Shown here: positions 32,297-40,911 of the stretch, one piece after another
How the letters are laid out: every line of letters starts with the position of its first letter
Position numbering within the stretch: the first letter of the stretch is position 1
Assembly: GCA_002344965.1 (NCBI GenBank)
Contig: DDUU01000029.1
Location: forward strand, 62,001-126,000
Reading direction: 5' to 3'
DNA: 64,000 nucleotides
DNA from: Candidatus Tepidiaquacellales bacterium UBA2330
GTDB taxonomy: Bacteria > Bacteroidota > Ignavibacteria > Tepidaquicellales > Tepidaquicellaceae
Position numbers and translations under genes: made by a program
Notes under the pieces: generated by a model
The model's input: only the letters and a program-made list of their open reading frames with translations
Told to the model about the DNA's origin: nothing
The model's database searches: none

Positions 32297-32731
32297 TTAC
32301 AGCTCGCCAATATCTTCAAACCACAGCCTTGGATTTTTATCAATAAATTCTTTCATCAGATCTTTGCATTCTTTGAGATCAAGATTTATAACTTCGATTC
32401 CGTGCGACTCCATAAATTCACGGGCTCCGCTGAATGTCTCGTCCTCACCTGCAATGACTTTTTTTATTCCGAACTGAACGCTTGCGCCGGCGCAGAGATA
32501 GCACGGCATCAGAGTGGAATATAGTACAGTATCTTTGTAAATGCCTATCCTGCCGGCATTCTGCAGACAGTCGATCTCTGCGTGTATTACGGGATCATTA
32601 TTCTGAACTCTTTTATTGTGTCCCCTGCCTATGATCACATTGTCTTTTACAAGTACTGATCCGATCGGAATGCCGCCTTCAGACAGACCTATTCTTGCTT
32701 CGAGTATTGCTTCCGTCATAAATTTATCCAT
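32297..32731 (-). CDS. Cytosine/nucleoside deaminase, closely resembling yeast FCY1-type cytosine deaminase
   Basis: The 144-residue protein is a zinc deaminase with HAEI (His ligand and catalytic Glu) and MPCYLCAG (two Cys ligands). The segments EGGIPIGSVLV, GRGHNKRVQNND, YKDTVLYSTLMPC and especially the C-terminal FIDKNPRLWFEDIGE resemble yeast cytosine deaminase (FIDERPQDWFEDIGE in the yeast enzyme, from memory). That C-terminal WFEDIGE segment is a hallmark of the cytosine-specific group rather than tRNA adenosine or guanine deaminases. It would convert cytosine to uracil for pyrimidine salvage. The functional assignment is inference from similarity. It is 38 bp from the Cupin_5 gene on the same strand. 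Confidence 0.85.
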   Translation of the reverse strand: MDKFMTEAILEARIGLSEGGIPIGSVLVKDNVIIGRGHNKRVQNNDPVIHAEIDCLQNAGRIGIYKDTVLYSTLMPCYLCAGASVQFGIKKVIAGEDETFSGAREFMESHGIEVINLDLKECKDLMKEFIDKNPRLWFEDIGEL

Positions 32732-32768
32732 GATGCAAATTTACAATTTAAAAAAAATTATTTATATA

Positions 32769-33269
32769 CTATGTCAGTAAATTAATAATATCCGAATGCT
32801 CGGGATAAGTTTTCAGCAGCTCCTCTCTGTCCGCCAGTTGGAAATCTTCAAAATGAAATCCCGGAGATACTGTACATCCTGCAAGACAATATGAATCCTT
32901 ATTCAGCAAAACCGCTCCGAACCAGTTTCCGGCAGTGATTACAACCTGCGGCAAATCTCCTTCATCAGCATTAAGTCCTAATCTGTTTACTTTCAATAAA
33001 CCGTATGAGTCAATTTCAAAGATCAGCAGAGTGCCGCCGTCATAAAAATGCCAAAGCTCATCCGATAATATCCTGTGAAATCTGGATCTGTCATTTTCCG
33101 ACAAAAGATAATAAATAGACGTTGAAATATTTCTGTCACCTCTGAATTCACCGGGCAGATGCTCTTTCTTTATGGAAAGATCTGATCTGTAAACTTCCTT
33201 AAAAAATCCTCCTTCGGGATGCGGTTTCATTTCAAGCTTTTGTTTCCAATGTTCAGGTGTTTTCTTCAT
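32769..33269 (-). CDS. Cupin_5 (DUF985) family protein
   Basis: The 166-residue protein matches the DUF985/Cupin_5 family. It has MKPHPEGGFFKEVYRS near the N-terminus, STSIYYLLSENDRSRFHRILSDELWHFYDGG in the barrel, and AGNWFGAVLLNKDSYCLAGCTVSPGFHFEDFQLADREELLKTYP near the end. Members have a single cupin beta-barrel with histidines (HRI, WHF) that may bind metal; biochemical function is unknown or sugar-related. It begins 13 bp beyond the 4-alpha-glucanotransferase start on the same strand. The order Cupin_5, malQ, GH57 therefore may be a loose carbohydrate unit, though I would not assign a step. Confidence 0.85.
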   Translation of the reverse strand: MKKTPEHWKQKLEMKPHPEGGFFKEVYRSDLSIKKEHLPGEFRGDRNISTSIYYLLSENDRSRFHRILSDELWHFYDGGTLLIFEIDSYGLLKVNRLGLNADEGDLPQVVITAGNWFGAVLLNKDSYCLAGCTVSPGFHFEDFQLADREELLKTYPEHSDIINLLT

Positions 33270-33282
33270 TGCTGATTTAATT

Positions 33283-35121
33283 TTATTGAACTGATCTGTA
33301 TGAATCTTTTACAAGTTTTTTTAAGACCTGATTAATTTGTAAGGATAAAATTTCTTCGAGTGGTATAGGAATTCTTATTGTCCAGTTCTGATCGTTCACG
33401 GTTCCCGGGCTGTTGATTCTGTATTCTGCTGTGCTGAAATTTTTCAGAAAGTCCTTGTCAAGATATAAATATTCCTGCATAAGCTGTATGCTGAAAATTG
33501 AATTACATTCAAATATTTTCTTAATTGATTTGCTTATAAATTCCGCAGTCACCGGCATTTCTTTGTTTCCTTCATAACCGATATATCTGCAGTATTTTAA
33601 TTTTTCAGAATATCCTGACATATAAGTATCTACAAACTCCCTTGCGTGATCATAACTTAACTCTATAATATTCAATAATTGATACACATTTGTAATTTCT
33701 TTTCTCCATAATAGTTTACCGCCTTTTGATTTCTGAAGATTAAACAGTTTGCTTTTTAGCTCTGAAACTTTTTCCGCACTGAATCCTTTTTCTTCAAAAA
33801 ACTTTCTGAAAAAAAATTCATCAGCGCATCCGGCTTCAGTTTCATACCAAACCGGTAAAGTACTTGAATCATGGGTGGATAAAACGGAAACTGAATTAGA
33901 CCTGTATTTTTCCGGCGGAATGAAATTATAATTTAACGCAGGAGTTTTTTCCCACCGCTGCACGCTGATTCCCGTAACTCCGAATTCCTTAAGAATTTTA
34001 TCCGAACAAACTGGCACCGTACCGAGGTCTTCGGCGCAGGGCAGCATTTCCGTACTCTGATTCATTTCGGATAAAATGGTCCTGCCGTGCTGTTCCCATT
34101 CGTTTTCATTTTCAGGATCAAAGCGGCCTTTCAACCCTCCGGTTTCTAAGGCAGTTTTATTTTCAATGGTCCAGATTCTGAATAGACCTATGAAGTGATC
34201 TATCCTGAACATACTGTAAAAATTCTCCGCATATTTTAATCTGTGTCTGATGTATCCGTAATTATCAGCGGCAATATTAAACCAGTTATAAGGAGGCATT
34301 CCCCATCTTTGTCCGCCGGAAAAATACATATCCGGCGGAGCACCTGAAGAGAGGTCAAGTTTGAAATAATTTTTATAAGCCCAAACGTCAGCGCTGTTTC
34401 CTGAAACAAGAAAAGGGATATCGCCCATAATCAGAATTTTTTTTCTGTCAGCGTATTTTTTCACGGTAGTGAGCTGTTCAAATAACTGCCACTGAACCCA
34501 GTAATGAAATTTTACTTCATCCGCTTTTTGCTTAATAATCTTTTCAGCATTTAATGAAGACAGGTATTTATATTTCCATTCCCAGTCCTGCCAGGCTTTT
34601 CCCTTATGTAAATCCGATAAGATCTTAAACAGAGCGTAATACTTCAGCCACTGAATATTCTCATTCACAAACCTGTCAAACTTTTCTGAACCTGATGAAT
34701 ATTCCGAATCAAATATTTTTCTGAGCAGTTTTAGTTTTTCTTTTCTTATATCGTAATTTACTTTAATGTTTTTTTTGGGAAAGCTTTTTTTAAGTTCGCG
34801 AAGTTCTTTTCTGAATGGAACAAGATCCGTCATTCTGAGTCTTCTGATGCAAATGTAAACTGGGTCGATTGCAAAAGTGCTGATAGCGCTGTATGGAGAA
34901 AAGTCATTTCCTGTTTCATTAAGAGGAAGCAGCTGAAGTATTGACAGACCGGTCGCTCCGCACCAGTCTATAAGCAGACGCAGATCCGGGATTTCTCCAA
35001 TGCCTGTACTTTTGGAAGAATAAACGGAAAACAGCGGCAGAGCCGTGCCGGCGCGTTTTCTGATCCCGATCCTTTCCCATTTCTCTGAAGTCCGGGAATA
35101 TTTAAACTGGTCTGTATTCAA
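33283..35121 (-). CDS. malQ: 4-alpha-glucanotransferase (amylomaltase/disproportionating enzyme)
   Basis: This GH77 enzyme is 612 residues long. The nucleophile Asp lies in MFRIDHFIGLFRIW, the acid/base Glu in LPCAEDLGTVP, and the third Asp in LSTHDSSTLPVWY. It has the N-terminal GTALPLFSVYSSKSTGIGEIPDL entry motif. It transfers malto-oligosaccharide units between alpha-1,4-glucans. At 612 residues it is longer than the ~500 of MalQ, with extra sequence at the C-terminus. It starts right where the GH57 gene ends (stop at 35122), so the two are coupled and act together on alpha-glucan, in glycogen or starch metabolism (inference). Confidence 0.92.
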   Translation of the reverse strand: MNTDQFKYSRTSEKWERIGIRKRAGTALPLFSVYSSKSTGIGEIPDLRLLIDWCGATGLSILQLLPLNETGNDFSPYSAISTFAIDPVYICIRRLRMTDLVPFRKELRELKKSFPKKNIKVNYDIRKEKLKLLRKIFDSEYSSGSEKFDRFVNENIQWLKYYALFKILSDLHKGKAWQDWEWKYKYLSSLNAEKIIKQKADEVKFHYWVQWQLFEQLTTVKKYADRKKILIMGDIPFLVSGNSADVWAYKNYFKLDLSSGAPPDMYFSGGQRWGMPPYNWFNIAADNYGYIRHRLKYAENFYSMFRIDHFIGLFRIWTIENKTALETGGLKGRFDPENENEWEQHGRTILSEMNQSTEMLPCAEDLGTVPVCSDKILKEFGVTGISVQRWEKTPALNYNFIPPEKYRSNSVSVLSTHDSSTLPVWYETEAGCADEFFFRKFFEEKGFSAEKVSELKSKLFNLQKSKGGKLLWRKEITNVYQLLNIIELSYDHAREFVDTYMSGYSEKLKYCRYIGYEGNKEMPVTAEFISKSIKKIFECNSIFSIQLMQEYLYLDKDFLKNFSTAEYRINSPGTVNDQNWTIRIPIPLEEILSLQINQVLKKLVKDSYRSVQ

Positions 35122-36663
35122 TTAATAATTATTTTGGATCGCTTCAAATCTTTTCTCAATAATTTCCTTTTCGTATAATTCCCTGCCGTCTTTATACTTT
35201 GACAGATTGCTTACGGCTTCGGAAATTCTGTTAATAAACTCCGGCTCCGGATCAATGCCTGTAATTTTATATGACAGCTCCATCGCTCTCTTCGCATATT
35301 CGAGTATCTGAAGCGTTTCAATTCCGGAAATATCAGAGAAGAACCAGCCGCAGCTTGTGTACATTAGCATTGAAAATTTCTGCATTTCAAGCAGGTCTAT
35401 GCTGAGTTCAAGTTCCTTTTCCGACAGAATTTTTTTTGCATGATCGAAATAAAATTTTATCCTGACCTCATCGGAAGGATCGAGAATAATATTTATATAA
35501 TCATTTCTTGCCTCCCACACATCTTTGAAAATATCGTTTCCGTTATTCTCATAAACTAAAATAAGTTCATCTCTCAGCCAGTCAAGACTTGCCCTCAGTA
35601 TTTTCCGCCATTCCTGCGAAGGAAACTCTTCCGACCTGCCGCAGCCGCAGTTTTCCCTCCATCTGCCGACGCCGTGAAGACAGCTCCATGAAGTGCCTGT
35701 TCCGTCTTCGCCACTTTTTATTTTAACTTCATAATCAGGCGGATGGTCATTTAGATATTTGCCGTAATTGGTTAATTCAAATTCAGATTCCGGAAGCAGA
35801 TCGCTGAATAAATATGATAAACTCCTTTCTGCATAATGCTTGTGATGCCCGAATGTTTCGCCGTCCACTGCAACGCTTATCAGAGTGTCGCCTCCGAATT
35901 TATCCACAGGAACCTGTCTTATTCTTTCCAGCAGTTTTTCAGAGCTGAATATATGATCATCGAAGGCAATATTTTTTGACAAAGGACCGTCATAGAAAAA
36001 AATATTTATAGATTTCTTTTTCCCTCTTCCGTGATAATACACATACGGACTGCCTGTAAAAATATTTCCGCCGGAAACATCATGCCAGTGCCTTTCCCCT
36101 GATTTTCGGACTTTATCCGCCTGTGACGGATCAAGAATAACATATCCTATCCCTTCTTCTATAAGCGTTTCAAGCGTTTCTTCATTGCACGCTGTTTCCG
36201 AAAGCCAGATACCTTCCGGCTCTCTTCCAAAATGAAATCTGAAATCCGTTACTCCCCATTTTATCTGCGTAATCTTATCCCTCCGGTTTGCAAGCGGCAT
36301 TATGAGATGACTGTACACCATAGCTATCGCATTTCCGTGTCCGCCGTATTTTTCCAGACTGATCCTGTCCGCTTCTGTTATCTTTGCATATGTCTTCGGA
36401 TGCATGGCTTTTATCCAGGATAAAAGAGTCGGTCCGAAATTAAAACTGTAATATTCAAAATTGTTAATTCTCTTTACCACTTTACCGTGATGATCCACAA
36501 TTACAGCTTCGGTATTCGGCTTATAGCATTCCTGAAATATTCTCTCGTTCCAGTCGTGAAACGGTTCAGCCGAAGACTGCGGCTCGATCTCATTTGTCCA
36601 TGCATTTTCTCTCGGTGGCTGGTAAAAATGACCGTGTATACAGATATGTATATTTTTCTTCAT
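35122..36663 (-). CDS. Glycoside hydrolase family 57 protein with DUF3536-like C-terminus
   Basis: This 513-residue cytoplasmic protein opens KNIHICIHGHFYQPPRENAW, the GH57 conserved region 1 (HGHFYQPP). The nucleophile Glu about 156 lies in EGIWLSETACNE, and the acid/base Asp about 267 in VAVDGETFGHHKH. The HGVGRWRENCGCGRS block and the helical C-terminus (from about 330) fit the DUF3536-containing subgroup, whose exact specificity is unassigned; related GH57 enzymes are alpha-amylases, branching enzymes or 4-alpha-glucanotransferases. No signal peptide is present. It is coupled to malQ by adjacent stop and start, so a role in alpha-glucan remodelling is likely. An SD-like sequence is not clear. 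Confidence 0.9.
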   Translation of the reverse strand: MKKNIHICIHGHFYQPPRENAWTNEIEPQSSAEPFHDWNERIFQECYKPNTEAVIVDHHGKVVKRINNFEYYSFNFGPTLLSWIKAMHPKTYAKITEADRISLEKYGGHGNAIAMVYSHLIMPLANRRDKITQIKWGVTDFRFHFGREPEGIWLSETACNEETLETLIEEGIGYVILDPSQADKVRKSGERHWHDVSGGNIFTGSPYVYYHGRGKKKSINIFFYDGPLSKNIAFDDHIFSSEKLLERIRQVPVDKFGGDTLISVAVDGETFGHHKHYAERSLSYLFSDLLPESEFELTNYGKYLNDHPPDYEVKIKSGEDGTGTSWSCLHGVGRWRENCGCGRSEEFPSQEWRKILRASLDWLRDELILVYENNGNDIFKDVWEARNDYINIILDPSDEVRIKFYFDHAKKILSEKELELSIDLLEMQKFSMLMYTSCGWFFSDISGIETLQILEYAKRAMELSYKITGIDPEPEFINRISEAVSNLSKYKDGRELYEKEIIEKRFEAIQNNY

Positions 36664-37067
36664 CGTAAAAGTTTTTTCTAAACTAAAAATAGTTATTTAA
36701 AAATGTTAGTAAGAAATATATATAATTACAGGTAAACTTCATCCTGTTAATATACTGTCTGTCACATCTGTCTAAAACGTTTAGATTTAAAATTAAAGTT
36801 GTATCACTTTTATTGATCTTTCTTTTGACAGATCAAAAGAAAGATCAAAAGAAAAATCTCCGCTAATGAAAAATTGTTGGAATGACCGGAAACGTTTGCG
36901 CTGCTGCTCCGTATATCTTCGTGTCTTTACTGTATTTTAAGATCCTGCGATATTAAAGAGACTTCGGTACAACTCAATAAAATATTCAATTATCTGATTT
37001 TAACTTATTTATAGACTAAAAATTGTTTTCAAAATAAACTATCTTTTTAAAATTAATTCATTTCACA
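36664..37067. other. Non-coding gap carrying a dispersed palindromic repeat
   Basis: A 404-bp gap between the divergent GH57 and S9 peptidase genes, with no credible ORF. The centre (36813-36883) holds a copy of a dispersed repeat also found inverted at 57061-57128. The rest is AT-rich without recognisable promoter boxes on either strand. Confidence 0.6.
36813..36883 (+). repeat. Dispersed palindromic repeat, copy A
   Basis: Starts with a perfect 15-bp inverted repeat: TTGATCTTTCTTTTG (36813-36827), six-base loop, CAAAAGAAAGATCAA (36834-36848). It continues through a conserved tail containing AAAATCTCCGCTA and GGAAT. The same order of elements, with about three quarters of the bases identical by eye, occurs on the minus strand at 57061-57128. 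Both copies are intergenic. It resembles a REP-type element, but no transposase is in the window. Confidence 0.7.
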
Positions 37068-38882
37068 TTGAGTAAAATTCAAAAGTATTCGGTAGAAAAA
37101 TTTTTTTCCATCAGGACAATTTTCGACTTCACAGTTTCAAAAGATGACAAAACTATATTTTTCATTACTAACACTTCCGGAAGTCCGCAGATATGGTCTG
37201 TGCCGATAGAAGGCGGCTGGGCTGATCAGATCACCACATGGCATGATTCAGTAAAAGCGCTTTATCAAAATCCCAAGTCCAGGGAACTGGTTTTTTTAAG
37301 CGACACGAAGGGCAATGAGAATCTTCAGATTTACAAACTTGATGAGTCAAACTCTGAAGTTACTCACCTTACAAAAGATTTTGCAGACTCTCAGTGTTTT
37401 TTTCATTCATTCAATAAAAAAGGAAGCAAGTTTCTTTTCTCTACAAACAAAAGACTTAAATATAATTTCGACGTCTATCTTCAGGATTATATTACCGGAG
37501 AGAATTTTCTTATAAAAGCTTTTGATGATCATTACCCTACGCATGCGGAATCATGGAGCAGCAACGAAAGATATATTACTTATGTAAAATTTTACGGAAA
37601 CATTAATATAGACATACTTCTTCACGATACCAAGAATGATACAATTGTAAACATTACCGAACATGATCCTGAGATCAATGTTTTTAATGCAGGTACGGAG
37701 TTTGATAAAAAGAATAACGGGTTTTATTTTATTTCTGATGAGGGAAGGGAATTTAAAGGAATAAAGTATTATGACATTAAAAAGAAAAAGAGCAAGTGGG
37801 TTATAAAGGAAAACTGGGACATAACAGGTTACGCCTTTTCACATGACAAAAACATTCTGGTATGGAATGTAAATGTAAACGGTAACAACACGCCGAAAGT
37901 AAAAAATCTGAAAACAGGTAAAACTCAGAAATTAAAACTGCCGAAAGGTAATTACAGTCATCTTACTTTTACGAATGATGATAAGAAGATCGTTTTCAGC
38001 TGTGACAGTCCTTTGCATCCCGGAGATATTTTTGTTTATGACTTAAAGAAAAATACGTTTAAGCAGATCACTAATTCATTAGTCGGAGGTGTTTCAAAAA
38101 AAGGACTGACAAAACCGAGAGATATTTTTTATAAAAGTTTCGACGGTCTGAAAATTCACGGTTTACTTTACATACCGAAAGGTTTGAAGAAAGACGGTTC
38201 AAATCCTGCAATAGTCTGGCCGCACGGCGGACCGGAGCATCAGGAGATGCATAACTTCAGCAAATATGTTCAGATATTTTCAAATAACGGATACATAGTA
38301 ATATGTCCGAATTTCAGGGGCAGCACCGGTTACGGAAAGACTTTTCAGAAGATGATATATAAGGACTGGGGCGGGGCGGAATTCAAAGACGTTCTTCACA
38401 GCGTTGATTATCTTAAGAAAACCGGTTATGTAGATCCGAAAAAAATTGCAGTGGTCGGAGGAAGCTTCGGCGGTTTTATGTGTCTGACCTGCATTACAAA
38501 AGCTCCCGATATCTGGAGATGCGCTATTGATATTTTCGGACCTTCCGATCTTTTTACATTTGTTAATTCCGTACCGGAGCACTGGAAGAAAGGAACTGAT
38601 AACTTAGTAGGAAATCCGGAAACAGACCGTGAACTTCTCAAGGAAAGATCACCGATAAATTTTGTCGATAATATAAAGTGTCCGCTTTTTGTCGTGCAGG
38701 GTAAGCATGATCCGAGAGTTGTTGTGGACGAATCCGAACAGATAGTCAATAAGCTGAAAGAAATGAATAAGCCCGTGGAATATATCCTTCTTGAAGACGA
38801 AGGTCACGGATTCAGTAAAGTTTCAAATCAGATAAAAGTATTCAAAGCGAAGATCGATTTTCTGGAAAAATATTTAAAGTAG
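37068..38882 (+). CDS. S9 family peptidase (acylaminoacyl-peptidase/prolyl oligopeptidase type)
   Basis: The 604-residue protein has an N-terminal beta-propeller of TolB/DPP-like repeats (residues 1-340). The C-terminal alpha/beta-hydrolase domain has the nucleophile Ser in VVGGSFGGFMC, the Asp in QGKHDPRVV and the His in LEDEGHGFSK. It should cleave short peptides or acyl-peptides; no signal peptide is present, so it acts in the cytoplasm. The start is TTG at 37068 (the same TTGAGTAAAATT context recurs at folD). It heads a plus-strand run: carA follows after only seven bases, then folD, prmA, mscL and a hydroxylase gene. Confidence 0.92.
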   Translation: MSKIQKYSVEKFFSIRTIFDFTVSKDDKTIFFITNTSGSPQIWSVPIEGGWADQITTWHDSVKALYQNPKSRELVFLSDTKGNENLQIYKLDESNSEVTHLTKDFADSQCFFHSFNKKGSKFLFSTNKRLKYNFDVYLQDYITGENFLIKAFDDHYPTHAESWSSNERYITYVKFYGNINIDILLHDTKNDTIVNITEHDPEINVFNAGTEFDKKNNGFYFISDEGREFKGIKYYDIKKKKSKWVIKENWDITGYAFSHDKNILVWNVNVNGNNTPKVKNLKTGKTQKLKLPKGNYSHLTFTNDDKKIVFSCDSPLHPGDIFVYDLKKNTFKQITNSLVGGVSKKGLTKPRDIFYKSFDGLKIHGLLYIPKGLKKDGSNPAIVWPHGGPEHQEMHNFSKYVQIFSNNGYIVICPNFRGSTGYGKTFQKMIYKDWGGAEFKDVLHSVDYLKKTGYVDPKKIAVVGGSFGGFMCLTCITKAPDIWRCAIDIFGPSDLFTFVNSVPEHWKKGTDNLVGNPETDRELLKERSPINFVDNIKCPLFVVQGKHDPRVVVDESEQIVNKLKEMNKPVEYILLEDEGHGFSKVSNQIKVFKAKIDFLEKYLK

Positions 38883-38889
38883 AAATTAA

Positions 38890-39972
38890 TTGTCAAAAGG
38901 TAAGCTGGTTTTAGAAAACGGAGTGACATTCGAAGGAACGCTTTTCGGATACAAAGGCGGCGCATCCGGCGAAGTCGTTTTCAATACTTCTCTTACCGGC
39001 TATCAGGAGATCCTCACTGATCCGTCCTATTCTGGACAGATTATAATAATGACATATCCGCTTATCGGAAATTACGGAGTGAATGAAACTGACATCGAAT
39101 CAGAAAAAATTCAGGCGGCAGGATTTGTAGTGGGTAATTACGAGGATGAATGGAGCAACTTTGAAGGAAGTCATTCGCTGGATAATTATCTGAAGAAATA
39201 TCGTATTCCAGGAATATTCGGTATCGATACAAGAGCATTAACAAAAATGATAAGAAGCGAAGGTTCGATGAGAGGAATTATATCCGATGACAGCGTAAGC
39301 GATAAAAATCTTCTTGAGAAAGTTCTTAAGACGCCATCCATGTCAGGTCTGGACCTGGTAAAAAAAGTCACAACTCAGGATTCATATATTCTCAAATCAA
39401 AAAAACCGAAATACCGAATTGCTGTTTATGATTACGGAATAAAGAAAAACATTTTGAGAGAGTTTCTGAAATTTAATACGGAGCTGAAAGTATTCAGAGC
39501 TGATACGGATCACAGCGAAGTGCTTGATTACAAACCTCACGGCATTTTTCTTTCAAACGGTCCCGGCGATCCGGGAGCTGTTACCTATGCAATAGAAAAT
39601 ATTAAAAATCTTATACCTGCAAAAATTCCGATATTCGGAATCTGTCTTGGTCATCAGCTTATTGCTCTTGCACTGGAAGGTAAAACATATAAATTAAAAT
39701 TCGGACACAGAGGCGGTAATCATCCCGTAAAGAATCTTGATAAAAATAAAATTGAGATCACGGCACAGAATCACGGATTCGCAGTTGATGAAAATTCACT
39801 GAATTCTGAAACAGTAAAGATCACACATACAAATCTTTATGACAATACCAACGAAGGTCTTCGTCATAGAAATTTTCCGGTAATGTCTGTTCAATATCAT
39901 CCTGAATCATCACCCGGTCCGAATGACAGCAAGTATCTGTTTGATGAGTTTATGAATATTGTTCAGAAATAA
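38890..39972 (+). CDS. carA: Carbamoyl-phosphate synthase small subunit
   Basis: The 360-residue protein has the N-terminal CarA domain (GKLVLENGVTFEGTLFGY, VVFNTSLTGYQEILTDPSYSGQI). The C-terminal class I glutaminase domain has nucleophile Cys in IFGICLGHQLIAL and His/Glu in SVQYHPESSPGP. It hydrolyses glutamine and feeds ammonia to CarB for carbamoyl phosphate, used for arginine and pyrimidines. It starts with TTG at 38890, seven bases after the peptidase stop. carB is not in the window, so the two subunits are unlinked here. Length is normal. Confidence 0.96.
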   Translation: MSKGKLVLENGVTFEGTLFGYKGGASGEVVFNTSLTGYQEILTDPSYSGQIIIMTYPLIGNYGVNETDIESEKIQAAGFVVGNYEDEWSNFEGSHSLDNYLKKYRIPGIFGIDTRALTKMIRSEGSMRGIISDDSVSDKNLLEKVLKTPSMSGLDLVKKVTTQDSYILKSKKPKYRIAVYDYGIKKNILREFLKFNTELKVFRADTDHSEVLDYKPHGIFLSNGPGDPGAVTYAIENIKNLIPAKIPIFGICLGHQLIALALEGKTYKLKFGHRGGNHPVKNLDKNKIEITAQNHGFAVDENSLNSETVKITHTNLYDNTNEGLRHRNFPVMSVQYHPESSPGPNDSKYLFDEFMNIVQK

Positions 39973-40032
39973 ATTTGTAATGAAATTTAATTATTCAGTA
40001 TTTTTTTTTTCAATTTTATAATCTTTTAATAA

Positions 40033-40911
40033 TTGAGTAAAATTATTGACGGAAAAGAAATTTCCTCCCATATTAAAAGCGAAGTCAGATCTGAAACTGA
40101 AATTCTCAAAAAGGAAAAAAACGTTACTCCGGGACTTGCATTTATCATAGCTGGTGAAGATCCCGCTTCACGTGTATATGTAAAAAACAAAGGCAAAGCC
40201 TGTGATGAAGCAGGGTTTTATTCCGTAACGGAAGCAGTTCCGGGCGATATCACAGAGTCAGGGTTACTTGATCTGATAAGAAGATTTAACTCTGATGAAA
40301 AAATACACGGCATTCTCGTTCAGCTTCCCCTTCCCGCTCATATTGATCAGAAAAAAATCATAGAAGCGATTGATTATAAAAAGGATGTTGACGGATTTCA
40401 TCCTGTCAATGCCGGGAAATTATCCATAGGAGATAAATGCTTTATACCGTGTACGCCGTTCGGCATTACTGAAATGCTGCGAAGAAAAAATATTAAAACC
40501 GAAGGAATGCGCGCCGTAATAATCGGCAGGAGCAATATTGTAGGCAAGCCGGTTGCTTCGCTGCTGCTAAGACCGGAATTCAACTGCACTGTTACAGTAT
40601 GTCACAGCAGGACCCCGGATCTAAAAAGCGTAACTTCGGAAGCGGATATACTGATCGCCGCTATCGGCAGAGCTGATTTTGTAAAAAGAGATTTCATAAA
40701 GGAAGGAAGCGTCATTATAGATGTCGGAATCAACCGAACGGAGGACAAAGAAACGAAATCGGGATATAAAATCACAGGAGACGTAGATTACAAAGACTGT
40801 TTTGATAAATGCGGAATGATTACGCCGGTCCCCGGCGGAGTCGGACCGATGACAATTGCGATGCTTCTGAGAAATACTCTTGACGCCGCGAAAGGAAAAA
40901 TTTATGACTGA
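40033..40911 (+). CDS. folD: Bifunctional methylenetetrahydrofolate dehydrogenase/cyclohydrolase
   Basis: The 292-residue protein is a standard FolD. The substrate region is SRVYVKNKGKACDEAGF, with Lys in the motif, followed by HGILVQLPLPAHIDQ. NADP binding is in IIGRSNIVGKPVASLLL and the C-terminal signature is MITPVPGGVGPMTIAML. It interconverts methylene-THF, methenyl-THF and formyl-THF for one-carbon metabolism. Its start is TTG at 40033. The stop overlaps the prmA start by eight bases (ATGACTGA), so translation is coupled. Confidence 0.96.
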   Translation: MSKIIDGKEISSHIKSEVRSETEILKKEKNVTPGLAFIIAGEDPASRVYVKNKGKACDEAGFYSVTEAVPGDITESGLLDLIRRFNSDEKIHGILVQLPLPAHIDQKKIIEAIDYKKDVDGFHPVNAGKLSIGDKCFIPCTPFGITEMLRRKNIKTEGMRAVIIGRSNIVGKPVASLLLRPEFNCTVTVCHSRTPDLKSVTSEADILIAAIGRADFVKRDFIKEGSVIIDVGINRTEDKETKSGYKITGDVDYKDCFDKCGMITPVPGGVGPMTIAMLLRNTLDAAKGKIYD

